Positions 42,247-52,426 are shown, counted from the first letter of the stretch. The stretch is DNA of 64,000 nucleotides from an uncultured Prevotella sp. (GCA_946402275.1 CAMIVY010000013.1:1-64000); one strand, 5' to 3'. Made by a program: numbers and translations. Notes: generated from the sequence alone by a model not told the origin.

Positions 42247-45078
42247 TTACTTCTTCACCAGATCAGGAGTCATAATCACCTCAACGTGATTACCGCTCTT
42301 CAGCAACTGGTTGAGGAAGTCACGAACTGAGTCAACAGTCAGGGCCTCAACGGTCTTCTTATAATCGGTATAGAAGTCAAGACCATACTCCTTGAAGGTG
42401 GTGATGGTGTTAATCCAATAGTTATTCTTCTTGGCATCGATATCAGCCTGCTTCAGCATATAGTCTTTCACCTTCTGCAACTGGTCGGCATCCACCTTCT
42501 TGGTCATGCTCTGGATACCCTCGTGGAGCAGGCGTACAGCCAGTTCCGACTTGTCGGGATTCATCGGGCAGTAAGCCATCAGCATGGCCTTGGGCTGCTT
42601 GGAACCCGTGTTGAAGTAGCCAGCAGCACCGCAAGAGTAAGCAGCGCTCTCGTCCTCACGGATGGTCTTCAGGTAAATCATAGAGAGCACCTGACCTACA
42701 GCATCCAGCTTCACGTTGTTCTCCAGCGTGTAAGGCATCTCTGCATACCACATCTCACGGGCTGTTGCCTTGGGAGACTCGGTCTTCACCTTGAACTGGT
42801 TAACCACCTCACCCTTGGCGAAGGTGATTACCTCCTTGAAGTCCTCAGCCTTCTTCTTGGTGGCGGGCAGTGAAGCAATGTACTGCTCGATGAGCGGACG
42901 GATGGTCTGCTCGTCGAAGTTACCGGCAATCACGAAGGTGAACTGGGCAGCATTCTGGAAGCGCTCCTTGGCAATCTCGAGGATGCGGTCGTAGTTGATG
43001 TCCTTCAGATCTTCTACCTGAGGATTGTTGAAGCGAGGATTATGTCCGTATGTTGTGGTAGCTACTGAGTCAGAGAATACGGCATCGGGCGACAGTGACT
43101 TGTTCTTCAGCGCCATGTCGAGCTGGGTCATCAGGTTCTGGAACTGCTTCTCGTCCTTCTTCACGTTGGTGAAGTAGAGGTATGACATCTGGAACATCGT
43201 CTCCAGGTCCTTAGGAGTAGAGTGAGCGGTCAGATACTGGCGGGTGTTAGCCAGCGAGAGGTCGGCGTTCACGTTCTTACCAGCCAAGGCCTTCTGCAGT
43301 TCTGTGCTTGAGAAATTGCCCAGGCCGCTCATGCCGATGGCCGTGTCGAACACCTTGAGGTTGGTGTAGTCAGCTGCACCATAGAGAGACTTACCACCCA
43401 TTGAGAAGGCCTGCATCTGCACCTCATCGTCCTTGAAGTCAGTCTTCTTCAGGATAACGGTGGCACCGTTAGACAGCTGCAGCTCCTTATAGCCGAAGGT
43501 CTTGTTCTCAGTCTCCTTCTTAATCTTACCCTTCTTAATCTTAGTAGCATCCAGCAGAGGCTCGTCCTTCACATTATCGACGTATGCCTCCAGCTTCTCT
43601 GCACGGGCGGCAGCGATGGCAGCGGCCATGTCCTTCTCGGTAGGATGAACCTTACCCTCCTTGTCCTGCGCCATAATCATGACAACAAGGTTGCTATCCG
43701 TTGGACTAATCAGTTCAGGCAACATCTGGTTGATGGCCTGTACGGGGATGTTGGGGGCAATCTGCTGCATGGTCTGATAGAGAATATCCAATGGTGGGAT
43801 AGGCTCGTTGGTCAGATAGTGGTCGCGATAGGCATTGCCGAACTCGTCGTTCTTACGCTTGTCGCGGTTGGTGTAGCGCTTCTCCAGACTGCTCAGATAG
43901 TCTGCCTTGGCACGCTCGTACTCCGTAGCGGTGAATCCGAACTCACGGGCACGCTTGGCCTCGCGGTAGAGCACCTGCAGGGTCTCCATCTCCTTGCCTT
44001 CCTTGGGAATACCAATCAGCTCGAAGCAGTCCTTGGTACTTGAGAGCAGATACTCGCTGTCGTCAGCAAATCCCTGGAAGAAGGGGCAGGCAGCATCCTG
44101 CGTCATCTCTGACAGGCGCTGGTTAATCATCTGCGAGATAACGTTGACGGCATAGTCCTGAATGAGGTAAGCCATGCTGGCCTTCTCCTCGGGCTTGGTA
44201 GCCTCGTGCTTCATCATCACGAAGACGTTAGCCATCTGCATCTCCTTATCGGTCTCATAGACATAGATAGCCTCCTTGTTGTCGGGAACGGCCTCTGCCA
44301 CCACCTTGGGAGCGTTGGGATCGACCTTGATACCGGCAAAGAGTTCCTTGATCTTAGCCTCCATGTGGTCAACATCCACGTCGCCCACTACGATGATAGC
44401 CTGATTGTCGGGACGATACCACTTCTGATAGTAAGCACGGAGGGTCTGGGGCTTGAAGCTGTCGATAACACTCATCAGACCGATGGGCAGACGCTCGCCA
44501 TACTTAGAGCCGGGATATACCTTAGGCAGGGCACGCTGGAGCATACGCTGCGAAGGACCCTCGCCCAGTCGCCACTCGTTATGTACCACGTCGCGCTCCT
44601 TGTCAATCTCGGCAGGTTCCAGAGAAAGGCCGTTCGACCAGTCTTTCAGAATGAGCAGACAGGAGTCGAGGGCTGTGGCACGCTTGGTGGGCACGTTGCA
44701 GACGCGATAAACCGTCTGGTCGATAGAGGTATAGGCATTCAGGTCGCTACCGAACTCAACACCCAGTGAACGGGTGAACTCGATAATACCGTTGCCCTTG
44801 AAATGCTCAGAGCCGTTGAAGGCCATGTGCTCCAGGAAGTGGGCAAGGCCGCGCTGCGACTCGTCCTCATTAATAGAGCCTACACGCTGGGCAATATAGA
44901 AATTGGCAACGTGTTCGGGATACTCGTTGTGACGGATGTAATACGTCAATCCGTTGTCCAGTTTACCAATGCGTACAGCAGGGTCAACGGGGATGGGCGG
45001 CATCTGCATTGGCTGAGCCACCATAGCTGTCGTGCCGAGCAACATCAGCGCAGCTACAAAAAGTTTTCTCAGTTTCAT
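42247..45078 (-). CDS. M16 family zinc metallopeptidase, exported
   Basis: A 943-residue secreted or periplasmic pitrilysin-type protease. Residues 1-21 are a signal peptide (cleavage near MVAQ). The inverted zinc motif HFLEH is at 80-84, with the distal glutamate in EIDKERDVVHNEWR (about 160). Two M16 halves are present: the N-terminal catalytic half (about 35-500) and an inactive second half (about 530-940) with the usual RxxxY-like block missing a zinc motif. Bacteroidetes carry several such proteases that degrade peptides in the periplasm. It is monocistronic with its own -7 box. Confidence 0.94.
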   Translation of the reverse strand: MKLRKLFVAALMLLGTTAMVAQPMQMPPIPVDPAVRIGKLDNGLTYYIRHNEYPEHVANFYIAQRVGSINEDESQRGLAHFLEHMAFNGSEHFKGNGIIEFTRSLGVEFGSDLNAYTSIDQTVYRVCNVPTKRATALDSCLLILKDWSNGLSLEPAEIDKERDVVHNEWRLGEGPSQRMLQRALPKVYPGSKYGERLPIGLMSVIDSFKPQTLRAYYQKWYRPDNQAIIVVGDVDVDHMEAKIKELFAGIKVDPNAPKVVAEAVPDNKEAIYVYETDKEMQMANVFVMMKHEATKPEEKASMAYLIQDYAVNVISQMINQRLSEMTQDAACPFFQGFADDSEYLLSSTKDCFELIGIPKEGKEMETLQVLYREAKRAREFGFTATEYERAKADYLSSLEKRYTNRDKRKNDEFGNAYRDHYLTNEPIPPLDILYQTMQQIAPNIPVQAINQMLPELISPTDSNLVVMIMAQDKEGKVHPTEKDMAAAIAAARAEKLEAYVDNVKDEPLLDATKIKKGKIKKETENKTFGYKELQLSNGATVILKKTDFKDDEVQMQAFSMGGKSLYGAADYTNLKVFDTAIGMSGLGNFSSTELQKALAGKNVNADLSLANTRQYLTAHSTPKDLETMFQMSYLYFTNVKKDEKQFQNLMTQLDMALKNKSLSPDAVFSDSVATTTYGHNPRFNNPQVEDLKDINYDRILEIAKERFQNAAQFTFVIAGNFDEQTIRPLIEQYIASLPATKKKAEDFKEVITFAKGEVVNQFKVKTESPKATAREMWYAEMPYTLENNVKLDAVGQVLSMIYLKTIREDESAAYSCGAAGYFNTGSKQPKAMLMAYCPMNPDKSELAVRLLHEGIQSMTKKVDADQLQKVKDYMLKQADIDAKKNNYWINTITTFKEYGLDFYTDYKKTVEALTVDSVRDFLNQLLKSGNHVEVIMTPDLVKK

Positions 45079-45129
45079 CGTTTTTGAATATAGTTAGTTG
45101 AATAATTAATGATTGCACGTTTTGACGCA

Positions 45130-45137
45130 CAAAGGTA
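45130..45137 (-). promoter_or_regulatory. -7 element of the M16 peptidase gene
   Basis: Reverse strand TACCTTTG, about 50 bases before the ATG at 45078. It lies at the left of a 435-base gap that otherwise holds the 22-bp repeat array and a terminator. Confidence 0.65.
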
Positions 45138-45263
45138 CGTAAAAACTACACTCAATGTATTAAAACGTTCTGATAATTAATATTTTTTATCATTCAATCG
45201 TATCAACGATACCCTAGAGGTGAAAACTCCATCCTGGTCCTGCGTGGTAGTCAATCAGATTAT

Positions 45264-45410
45264 CTCCGCGGACTTTTCCATCAAAGTCCGTGGAGTTTTT
45301 CCCTAAAGTCCGTGGAGTTTCGCATTAAAGTCCGTGGACTTTTGCCTTAAACTCCGTGGACTTTTGCCTTAAACTCCGTGGACTTTTTGCATTGAAGTCC
45401 GTGGACATTA
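45264..45410. repeat. Seven-unit, 22-bp tandem repeat with palindromic core
   Basis: Units start at 45283, 45305, 45327, 45349, 45371 and 45394 (exact 22-base period, the last 23), plus a partial first unit from 45264. The core is AAASTCCGTGGASTTT; when both S positions fit (AAAGTCCGTGGACTTT) it is a perfect inverted repeat around GT. The linker is GCCTT-like. No reading frame or promoter is associated with it. It is not a CRISPR array, since there are no spacers of 30-40 bases. Confidence 0.85.
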
Positions 45411-45456
45411 CTTCTAAAACCTGCAATAAATAATCCGATGAATCAAGGACAACATA

Positions 45457-45489
45457 AAAAAAGTGCCCTAGCTAATGCCGGAGCACCTT
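45457..45489 (-). terminator. Terminator of the receptor/lipoprotein unit
   Basis: On the reverse strand AAGGTGC pairs with GCACTTT (one G-U) over an imperfect inner stem TCCGGC/GCTAGG and is followed by a run of Ts. It lies 25 bases after the lipoprotein stop codon. Confidence 0.75.
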
Positions 45490-45513
45490 ATTTATATATA
45501 AGTAAGTATCCTC

Positions 45514-47253
45514 TTATTCGGTCTTACCGTTCAGCGAGTAAACGTAAGCGGCACCCTTGCCCTGGGTTTCGCGAGTGTCCTTGTACTTGGTCAGCGGACC
45601 ATAGATGACAACCACGTCGCCCACCTTGATCTGCGGGTCAGCCTCAGTCCACTTGCGACCGCCCAAATAGTTCACCTGGTAAGCCTCGAAATCCTTGAGG
45701 TAGTCTCCTGCCTTCGTACCATCGCTGGAAATCCAGAAAGAACCATTGCCATAAGCGGGGTCAAAACCGGTCTTCACCAACTCCGACACAATGCCCTTCA
45801 CATAGACTGCATCCGTACCGCCACCGTCAACGTAAGCAATAGCCTCCTCGGGAGTGAACGGATTGTCAACCGTGCCGGCTGCGGAACCGCCTTCTGAGGT
45901 CTTGCCATTCAGGGATACCAGCCAGTTCTTCTTGTTGGAGAACTCGGGGGTCGTACCTTTATAGTAAATAGCCTTGCCACATACTACAACATCGTCGCCA
46001 ACCTGAATCTGGGTCTGGCCTTCCTCCCACGGCTTGTTGTCGAAGAAGTAGCTGCCATAGACGGTGAACACGTTATCCTCCTTACCATCGGCAGAGATGT
46101 TATAAGTGGCTGTACCGTACTGTGCACTATAGGTATACTTGATGCTTGAAATCTTACCCTTCACATAAATGTCGTCAGCAGACTCGACATCAGCACCGAG
46201 GGCTGTTACGTATTGCAACATACCCGGCACATTGAAGGGATCAGCCTTCGTACCCGTTCCCGACGGAGGATTAGACACACCCTTCTGGGTAAAGGACTGC
46301 TCACAAGAGTAGGTAGTGCCATCGGCTTCTGTTGACAGGATAACAGACACTTTGCGGGTTCCGCCTGTATTGGCATCAGCAGCAAGTGTTACATAGTCGG
46401 CACCGAAGTCATCGATATGCAACCAGCTCTTTGCATCTGCAGGAATGGCGACATGGAAGCCGTTGCCCTTGCTGTTAACAGTAATCTTGGCCAATCCGCC
46501 TTCCTTCGGGAATTCTGTTACGCCCTTGCCCTCAGGAACAGAAAGCATCTCAACCTCAGCAATGCCAATGAGCGACTTCTCGATAGAAACTACGGAAGAA
46601 CCTTGACTGAATTCTGGTGTCTTATCGTTGTATAACACAATCGTACCTTCAACAACCAATTCATCACCCACAGCAAACTCTTCGCCAGTAGCGAAATTGG
46701 CACCGTCAATCCACTTTCCTCTATAGACCTCCAGCCAGTTGCCATCGCCATACGTACCGTCGTCAGACAGATAGTAGGTAGCATTACCATACTGTGGACT
46801 TATTTCATCAATCTTACATACGATACCCTTAACGCGAGCAGAAGATCCTGAAGGTTTATCCTTGAGTACCTGCAAAGCCTGTGCGACCGACAATACAACT
46901 TCAGACTTCTTAACCGTCTGTACGATGTTAATATCCTGAACACTGGTTCCACAAACAATTTTTACCACAGCTGATTTTGAATCGGATGTAGCGGGAGCAG
47001 AAACAACGACCTTAGTATCGCCAGCTCCACCACTCATAGGAGTAAAGGTCAACCAATCTGGTACGTTCTTTATCTGCCAATCACCTTTGGCACTAACAAC
47101 GAACTCAGCAGGATAATTGCCATCAACAGGAACTGCTATATAAGAAGACGAAACACGCAGGTCGTCCAAATAGGCTGCCTCAAATTTATCACTACAGCCC
47201 ACAAGCATGGCTACTACAGCCATGAAAGACGGAATAATATATTTCAGTTTCAT
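45514..47253 (-). CDS. Surface lipoprotein with BACON and OB-fold-like repeats
   Basis: A 579-residue lipoprotein. The signal peptide ends in a lipobox (MLVGC, Cys about 20), so the ATG at 47253 is chosen over an in-frame codon at 47286. A BACON domain (about 34-115, ending DINIVQ) is followed by alternating modules: three OB-fold-like repeats, each with a block of the type 'ARVKGIV..I...YGNATYYLSDDG' and a later 'VGDELVVEGTIVLY' block (about 120-220, 335-440, 455-579), and a second BACON-like domain (about 230-325). Bacteroidetes proteins of this kind partner TonB receptors and can bind glycans or nucleic acids; the ligand is unknown here. It lies 19 bases downstream of an Oar-like receptor gene, clearly the same transcript. 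Confidence 0.85.
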   Translation of the reverse strand: MKLKYIIPSFMAVVAMLVGCSDKFEAAYLDDLRVSSSYIAVPVDGNYPAEFVVSAKGDWQIKNVPDWLTFTPMSGGAGDTKVVVSAPATSDSKSAVVKIVCGTSVQDINIVQTVKKSEVVLSVAQALQVLKDKPSGSSARVKGIVCKIDEISPQYGNATYYLSDDGTYGDGNWLEVYRGKWIDGANFATGEEFAVGDELVVEGTIVLYNDKTPEFSQGSSVVSIEKSLIGIAEVEMLSVPEGKGVTEFPKEGGLAKITVNSKGNGFHVAIPADAKSWLHIDDFGADYVTLAADANTGGTRKVSVILSTEADGTTYSCEQSFTQKGVSNPPSGTGTKADPFNVPGMLQYVTALGADVESADDIYVKGKISSIKYTYSAQYGTATYNISADGKEDNVFTVYGSYFFDNKPWEEGQTQIQVGDDVVVCGKAIYYKGTTPEFSNKKNWLVSLNGKTSEGGSAAGTVDNPFTPEEAIAYVDGGGTDAVYVKGIVSELVKTGFDPAYGNGSFWISSDGTKAGDYLKDFEAYQVNYLGGRKWTEADPQIKVGDVVVIYGPLTKYKDTRETQGKGAAYVYSLNGKTE

Positions 47254-47272
47254 AAACCTTTCTTTTTGAGAA

Positions 47273-50200
47273 TTAATTGAAAACATATCTTACACCTACA
47301 GATGCATACCAGCACTGACCCAAAGAGTGGCTGCGAGTCCAAATATCCGTCTTGCCATTGACAGCAGCAGGTGTAGAGAAGACAGGATAGCCCTGTGAGT
47401 CAGCACCCTCATACTTCAGGATACGTCCTGAATTCAGGTCAGGATTCAAGTACTTAGCAACACCCCAGCTGGAGTTGAAGAAGTTGAGTACATTCTTCAT
47501 ATCGAAGCTCAGCTGCAAGGTATGCTTGGTCTTACCAACGTTCAGTTTGAAATCGTGCTTGTAACTGAAGTCGATGCGGTGAACCCAAGGAGAATAATGG
47601 CTAAATGCCTCAGCATACTCACCCTGATGGTCCTTCAGATAGTCGTTGTTATGAACAAAGTCCATAAAGCGCTGTCTGTCATCATCAGTTTTGAAACGGA
47701 ACTCGTTGTTAGCTACTTGCAAATCGGTAGGAATGTAAATTAGGTCGTACGCATTACCGTCATCCGTAATATTATTAGTAAACATGTACGAATAGTTGTA
47801 ATTGCCACGCCATGCCTCATAAACCAGAGAGTAGTGGTTGTTAGCCTTGTCGTGAATGGTTGCACTGGCAATGATACGGTCAGGCGTCACAAAAGAGGAA
47901 TTATGCAAGCCCAGGAAATTAGGACCATCAACGGAAGGAATATTTTGAAATGCAGAAGAGGCACTAGACCCAGGCATACCGGTGAGTTCCTTCTGTACAG
48001 TGTGGGTATATGCTGCCATGAGGCTCATCCACTCGAATGGCTGAGCATTCACTGTTACGTTAGCAGTCCAACCATAACCCTTGCTGGTGTTATCCAAAAC
48101 ATAAGCACTTGGTAAAGCCTTGCCAGTTGTCTCGTTAATCAACTTGTAATCCTGATAAATAGCGCGAGCATCAGGACCGTTCAGGCGGGCATAGCCAGAT
48201 ACGTCACGCAAACTCCAGTCGGAGATACAAACACCATTGACAGTCTTGTTAAAAATACCCTCAACCGTGATAGAGAGTGGGAATGATGTTGGGAACTGAT
48301 AGTCGATAGCCAAAGAGGTCTTCCAAACCTGCGGCATCTTAAAGTCAGGATTGATACCATTAACATCACCTTTTTGTGTACCTTCTTCAGGAGTAATGGT
48401 GTAGGGGCCCAGTGCCTGCTTGGGGTCTGTAACCACATTGCCGTTTGCGTCGTGTGTGGTCACCCAGTTCTGAAGCTGCTCTCTTTTCATAACACCTCCA
48501 GCAAATTGTGTCATATCAGCATTGCTTGATGACCAGGTACCATTGAACTGATACATATTGGCATTAGAAGGCATATTAGTAAAGAACACGAGAGGCAGAC
48601 GACCCAAGAAGAGGCCCGTACCTCCACGAACCTTCAGACTCTTGTCGCCAAAAACATCCCAGGTGAAACCGACACGTGGAGAGACGGATACGGTAGAATT
48701 AGGCCACTTACCTGTATCTACGTGCCGACCTGCATAATCAAGAGCCAAGATAGCGTTGTTGGTCATCAAGTCGTCATTATTGAAGAACAGGCCATCGAAA
48801 CGAAGACCATAGGTCAACTTGAACTTCTTGTTGATTCTCCAGTCGTCCTGAAGATAAATACCCAATTGGTTGAAGTTCACACGACATCCGGGATCAAATG
48901 CACCATCATAACCATAAGTCAAAGCAATATGCGAAGGTGCAGCTCCCGCAAAGAAATCGTTCATGCTATTGTAACGGTAATAGCCACTACCATACTTCAT
49001 AAAGATATTCTCAGCCATTTGATATTCATAACTGAGACCACCCGTGATGGTATGATTGCCCAAATACCATGTAACGTCATCCTTTACATTGAACACTTTG
49101 TTGTTCACAGCATTGTTCCATGTAAACGGCTCATAACCTAATGAGATATAGGCGCCACCATCACCATCCAAGATATCAATGAAGGGGAAATCGCTTGAAT
49201 TGGACTCGCGTTTCTCTTCAATCTTTGAATAGGTCAGCAAGAACTGATTTGACAGATTGTCGGTCAGACGGCTATTCAAGTCTAAAGCAAACGTCTTCAC
49301 ATAATAATTCTTCTTATACATCGAGTTGGCATAGCTCATAGCATATTGTCCTATACGCGGATAAGAAATAGAGGGAAGACCAGATACGGACTGTGAAGGA
49401 CCAGTCCAATCACTTGATTTTGTATAATTATAGCGCAAAGACAAATGGTGCCTATCAGTAATATTCCAATCCAGGCGAGCCAACAACTTATAGGTGTCGT
49501 TATCACCTGACCAATCAGAATAAGAACCGGTATCATAATCATATTTATTCCGGACAAAATCTGACACCGTTTGCAAATCAGCAATAGAAACACGAGAAAT
49601 ATAATTGTTAGCATCGTATTGTCCGTCTTCTGAACCATGCCAACGATTGACAAGACCTGGATGCTTCACCATTTCACCACTCACGAAGAAAAACAGCTTG
49701 TTTTTAAGAATCGGTCCGCCAAGGGTAAAGCCGTAAGTTGTCGTCCTATCACTCTCTCGCATGCCTGCAATCTGCTCATGATCAACAGCATCACCCTGCA
49801 TGTTCTCGTTCTTGTGATAGATGTAGGCAGAACCCTTGAAGGTATTGGTACCCGACTTGGTAATGGCATTCACACCACCACCGATGAAGTTGGTCTGACG
49901 AACATCGAATGGAGAGATAACCACCTGCATTTCCTCGATGGCATCAAGCGAGATAGGATTACCATTACCAGGAAGTCCAGAGCTCAAGCCGAAGTTGTCA
50001 TTGAAATTGGCACCGTCAACCGTAAAGTTTGTCATCTTTGCATTTCCTCCAGCCAAGCTCATACCATTACCACCATAAGGGGACAAGCGCACAACATCGG
50101 TAATACTGCGGTTTACTGTAGGCAGATTAGTAATCATGGCATTGTTGATATTGGTAGAAGCGCCGGTCTTCTCTGCGGCGAACTTGGAAGCCTTACCGCT

Positions 50201-50566
50201 GACAACAACCTCTGTCAGCACATTGGCATCCTCTGACAACCAAGTATTGAGGTTATAGGTTTCTGCCAATTCCAGCGTAATACCCTTTATTACCTTTGGC
50301 TGATAACCAATATAAGAAATCGTCACCTCATACGGTCCACCGGTACGCATACCTTGAATGGTAAAGTTACCAGTCGCATTGGTCACAGCTGTGTAACGAG
50401 AACCAGAAGGCTCATGCACTGCAACAATCGTTGCACCGATTACCTCCTCACCTTTCACGTCCTCGAATGTTACTTTACCAGCCATACTCGAAGTAGTGAT
50501 TTGGGCCATGACGGTTAGTGCTGACGTCAGCATCAAGACCATCAAAAATAGAATCTTTTTTCTCAT
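47273..50566 (-). CDS. Oar-like TonB-dependent receptor
   Basis: A 1,097-residue outer-membrane receptor. The signal peptide (1-21, LTVMAQ) is followed by a carboxypeptidase-regulatory-like domain (about 27-105), a plug domain with SITDVVRLSPYGG and NFTVDGANFND, and a long beta-barrel ending in the aromatic ASVGVRYVFN. Lack of a SusD partner and the IEEMQVVISPFDVRQTNF block fit the Oar subclass rather than SusC. The start at 50566 is chosen because the signal peptide begins there and the -7 box is at 50606-50613. It is followed by a BACON/OB-fold lipoprotein and lies next to a Na/Pi transporter, which hints at a role in phosphorus-containing or polymeric substrates. Confidence 0.93.
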   Translation of the reverse strand: MRKKILFLMVLMLTSALTVMAQITTSSMAGKVTFEDVKGEEVIGATIVAVHEPSGSRYTAVTNATGNFTIQGMRTGGPYEVTISYIGYQPKVIKGITLELAETYNLNTWLSEDANVLTEVVVSGKASKFAAEKTGASTNINNAMITNLPTVNRSITDVVRLSPYGGNGMSLAGGNAKMTNFTVDGANFNDNFGLSSGLPGNGNPISLDAIEEMQVVISPFDVRQTNFIGGGVNAITKSGTNTFKGSAYIYHKNENMQGDAVDHEQIAGMRESDRTTTYGFTLGGPILKNKLFFFVSGEMVKHPGLVNRWHGSEDGQYDANNYISRVSIADLQTVSDFVRNKYDYDTGSYSDWSGDNDTYKLLARLDWNITDRHHLSLRYNYTKSSDWTGPSQSVSGLPSISYPRIGQYAMSYANSMYKKNYYVKTFALDLNSRLTDNLSNQFLLTYSKIEEKRESNSSDFPFIDILDGDGGAYISLGYEPFTWNNAVNNKVFNVKDDVTWYLGNHTITGGLSYEYQMAENIFMKYGSGYYRYNSMNDFFAGAAPSHIALTYGYDGAFDPGCRVNFNQLGIYLQDDWRINKKFKLTYGLRFDGLFFNNDDLMTNNAILALDYAGRHVDTGKWPNSTVSVSPRVGFTWDVFGDKSLKVRGGTGLFLGRLPLVFFTNMPSNANMYQFNGTWSSSNADMTQFAGGVMKREQLQNWVTTHDANGNVVTDPKQALGPYTITPEEGTQKGDVNGINPDFKMPQVWKTSLAIDYQFPTSFPLSITVEGIFNKTVNGVCISDWSLRDVSGYARLNGPDARAIYQDYKLINETTGKALPSAYVLDNTSKGYGWTANVTVNAQPFEWMSLMAAYTHTVQKELTGMPGSSASSAFQNIPSVDGPNFLGLHNSSFVTPDRIIASATIHDKANNHYSLVYEAWRGNYNYSYMFTNNITDDGNAYDLIYIPTDLQVANNEFRFKTDDDRQRFMDFVHNNDYLKDHQGEYAEAFSHYSPWVHRIDFSYKHDFKLNVGKTKHTLQLSFDMKNVLNFFNSSWGVAKYLNPDLNSGRILKYEGADSQGYPVFSTPAAVNGKTDIWTRSHSLGQCWYASVGVRYVFN

Positions 50567-50605
50567 AGAATCGATAATATGTTTATGATATTTTCTTTTT
50601 CGGTG

Positions 50606-50613
50606 CAAAATTA
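50606..50613 (-). promoter_or_regulatory. -7 element of the receptor/lipoprotein unit
   Basis: Reverse strand TAATTTTG, about 40 bases before the receptor ATG at 50566. Confidence 0.6.
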
Positions 50614-50653
50614 CTTAAAAATTTCCATACCTATGTTATAATTTGCGAAAAAC

Positions 50654-52396
50654 TTACACTTCCTTCTGCCTTGTACCCATACGAGCCTCAACAACGTTCA
50701 CAACATAGTCACCGAGTTTCTCACACTCATTGATAATATCCATATAGATAGTTCCCACGGCATAGGTATATTGGTGGTTATTAATATCAGTGATGTTCTG
50801 CGACTTGAGCTGGTTGCGGTAGTTGTTGATTTCATGCTCAATATTGAACGTGCGATTGACATCGAACGACTCCTTTCGGCCACCCATCAGACGGTTCATC
50901 TGCGTCAACGACTGGTCTGTCAGTTCCATCATCTGGTGCAGATGGTCATACTGCTTATCAATAAAGTGGTCTTCCTTGCCATTGTATTTACGAGAAATAG
51001 TACGTGCCATGTTAAAGCAAGCATCACCAATGCTCTCCAGTTCAGAAATCTCACGAAGCATGGCACGGATTTTGGCCTTCGTATCATCAGAAAGGTGGGC
51101 ATCGCTGACGGAATCGAGATACTTGGCAATTTCCAACTCCATATTGTCGCTAATGCCTTCATATTTCTCAATACGCGTATAAAGCTTATTGAAGTCACCT
51201 GCCTTGTTGTCCTTCTTATTTGAGGCACTGCTGGAGAGCGTCAGCAATTCACGAACCATACCGAACATACGTTGCATACGGTTGGAGAATGACTGGATTT
51301 CCTTTTGAGCCTCCAACACAGAGAGCTCTGGGGTCTTCATGAAGCCGGCAGTGATAAAGTGCAAACGGAAGTCTTCTTCCTCGTCCACCTTCTTGGGCTT
51401 GATGACCCAGCAGACGAACTTCTCAATCTGGGGGATAAACCATATCAGAATGAGCGTGTTGGCCACGTTGAACGTCGTATGGAATGCTGCCAGCACAAAG
51501 CTCAGTTTAGCGGCGTTAGCCAGGAAGGCGGTGGCACCTACGGCCTCTTTGGTCATGTTGACGTCATAGCCCACCCATCCGCAGACCATGTCGATGAACG
51601 GACGGAAGATAAACAGTATCCAGAAGACACCGAAGACGTTGAAGAACATATGGGCCAGAGCGGCACGACGTGCCTGGGTGTTGGCCGACATGGCTGCCAG
51701 ATTGGAAGTGACGGTAGTGCCGATGTTTTCACCCATCACCAGCGCAATACCCTGATAGATGGGCAGTGCGCCGCTGGAGCAGAGTATCATGGTAATGGCC
51801 ATGACCGCTGCCGACGACTGCACGCAGAAGGTCAGGATGCCTCCTAACAGCAGGAAGATGAGTGTGGTCAGGAACGAGTTGGGGTCAAACGAGGCGAAGA
51901 AGTCCAGCACAGCCTGGTTCTCTCCTAAGTGCATGTCCTGTCCCGTCTGGCGCAGTACGGCCAATGCGAAAATCAGGAAGGCAATGCCAAACAGGAAGTC
52001 GCCGATGTAGCGATAGCGCTTCTGGTAGATGAGGATGATACCGATGAAGAAGGCCGGATACGACAGACTGCTGACGTCGAACGACATACCTGCCGACATA
52101 ATCCATGCCGTCAGCGTGGTACCGATGTTGGCACCCATGATGACCGAGATGGCCTGAGCCAGCGTCAATAGTCCCGCATTGACAAACGAGACCGTCATGA
52201 CGGTCGTAGCAGTAGAGGACTGGACTGAAGCTGTTACCAGCGTACCTGTCAGCATACCTGTAAACCGGTTGGTAGTCATTGCTCCTAACACATGTCGCAA
52301 CTGGGGACCCGCCATCTTTTGCAGCGCTTCGCTCATGGTCTTCATACCGAACATCAGCAGCGCCAGCGAGCCGAGAAGTTTGAATATTATCAGCAT
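50654..52396 (-). CDS. Na/Pi cotransporter family protein with PhoU-like tail
   Basis: A 580-residue membrane protein. Two inverted repeats of the Na/Pi cotransporter core are visible, with the QSSTATTVMTV and QSSAAVMAITM motifs (QSS repeats) typical of the family, and GANIGTTLTAW / GENIGTTVTSN blocks. The C-terminal 200 residues form a PhoU-like helical domain. It moves phosphate with sodium or a related ion. The ATG at 52396 (MLIIFKLLGS) is chosen since a longer frame would start inside the promoter. It diverges from the nucleoside kinase gene. Confidence 0.93.
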   Translation of the reverse strand: MLIIFKLLGSLALLMFGMKTMSEALQKMAGPQLRHVLGAMTTNRFTGMLTGTLVTASVQSSTATTVMTVSFVNAGLLTLAQAISVIMGANIGTTLTAWIMSAGMSFDVSSLSYPAFFIGIILIYQKRYRYIGDFLFGIAFLIFALAVLRQTGQDMHLGENQAVLDFFASFDPNSFLTTLIFLLLGGILTFCVQSSAAVMAITMILCSSGALPIYQGIALVMGENIGTTVTSNLAAMSANTQARRAALAHMFFNVFGVFWILFIFRPFIDMVCGWVGYDVNMTKEAVGATAFLANAAKLSFVLAAFHTTFNVANTLILIWFIPQIEKFVCWVIKPKKVDEEEDFRLHFITAGFMKTPELSVLEAQKEIQSFSNRMQRMFGMVRELLTLSSSASNKKDNKAGDFNKLYTRIEKYEGISDNMELEIAKYLDSVSDAHLSDDTKAKIRAMLREISELESIGDACFNMARTISRKYNGKEDHFIDKQYDHLHQMMELTDQSLTQMNRLMGGRKESFDVNRTFNIEHEINNYRNQLKSQNITDINNHQYTYAVGTIYMDIINECEKLGDYVVNVVEARMGTRQKEV

Positions 52397-52426
52397 AAAA
52401 GATATCTTTTGATTCGAATTCGGCCA

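Noticed and set aside
45264..45410. Possible CRISPR array (seven regular units)
   Set aside because: The period is 22 bases with only about six variable bases between cores; there are no spacers, leader or cas genes.
47273..50566. SusC of a SusCD pair
   Set aside because: The partner has BACON and OB-fold-like modules and no SusD-type helical repeats; the plug-domain motifs fit Oar-like receptors.
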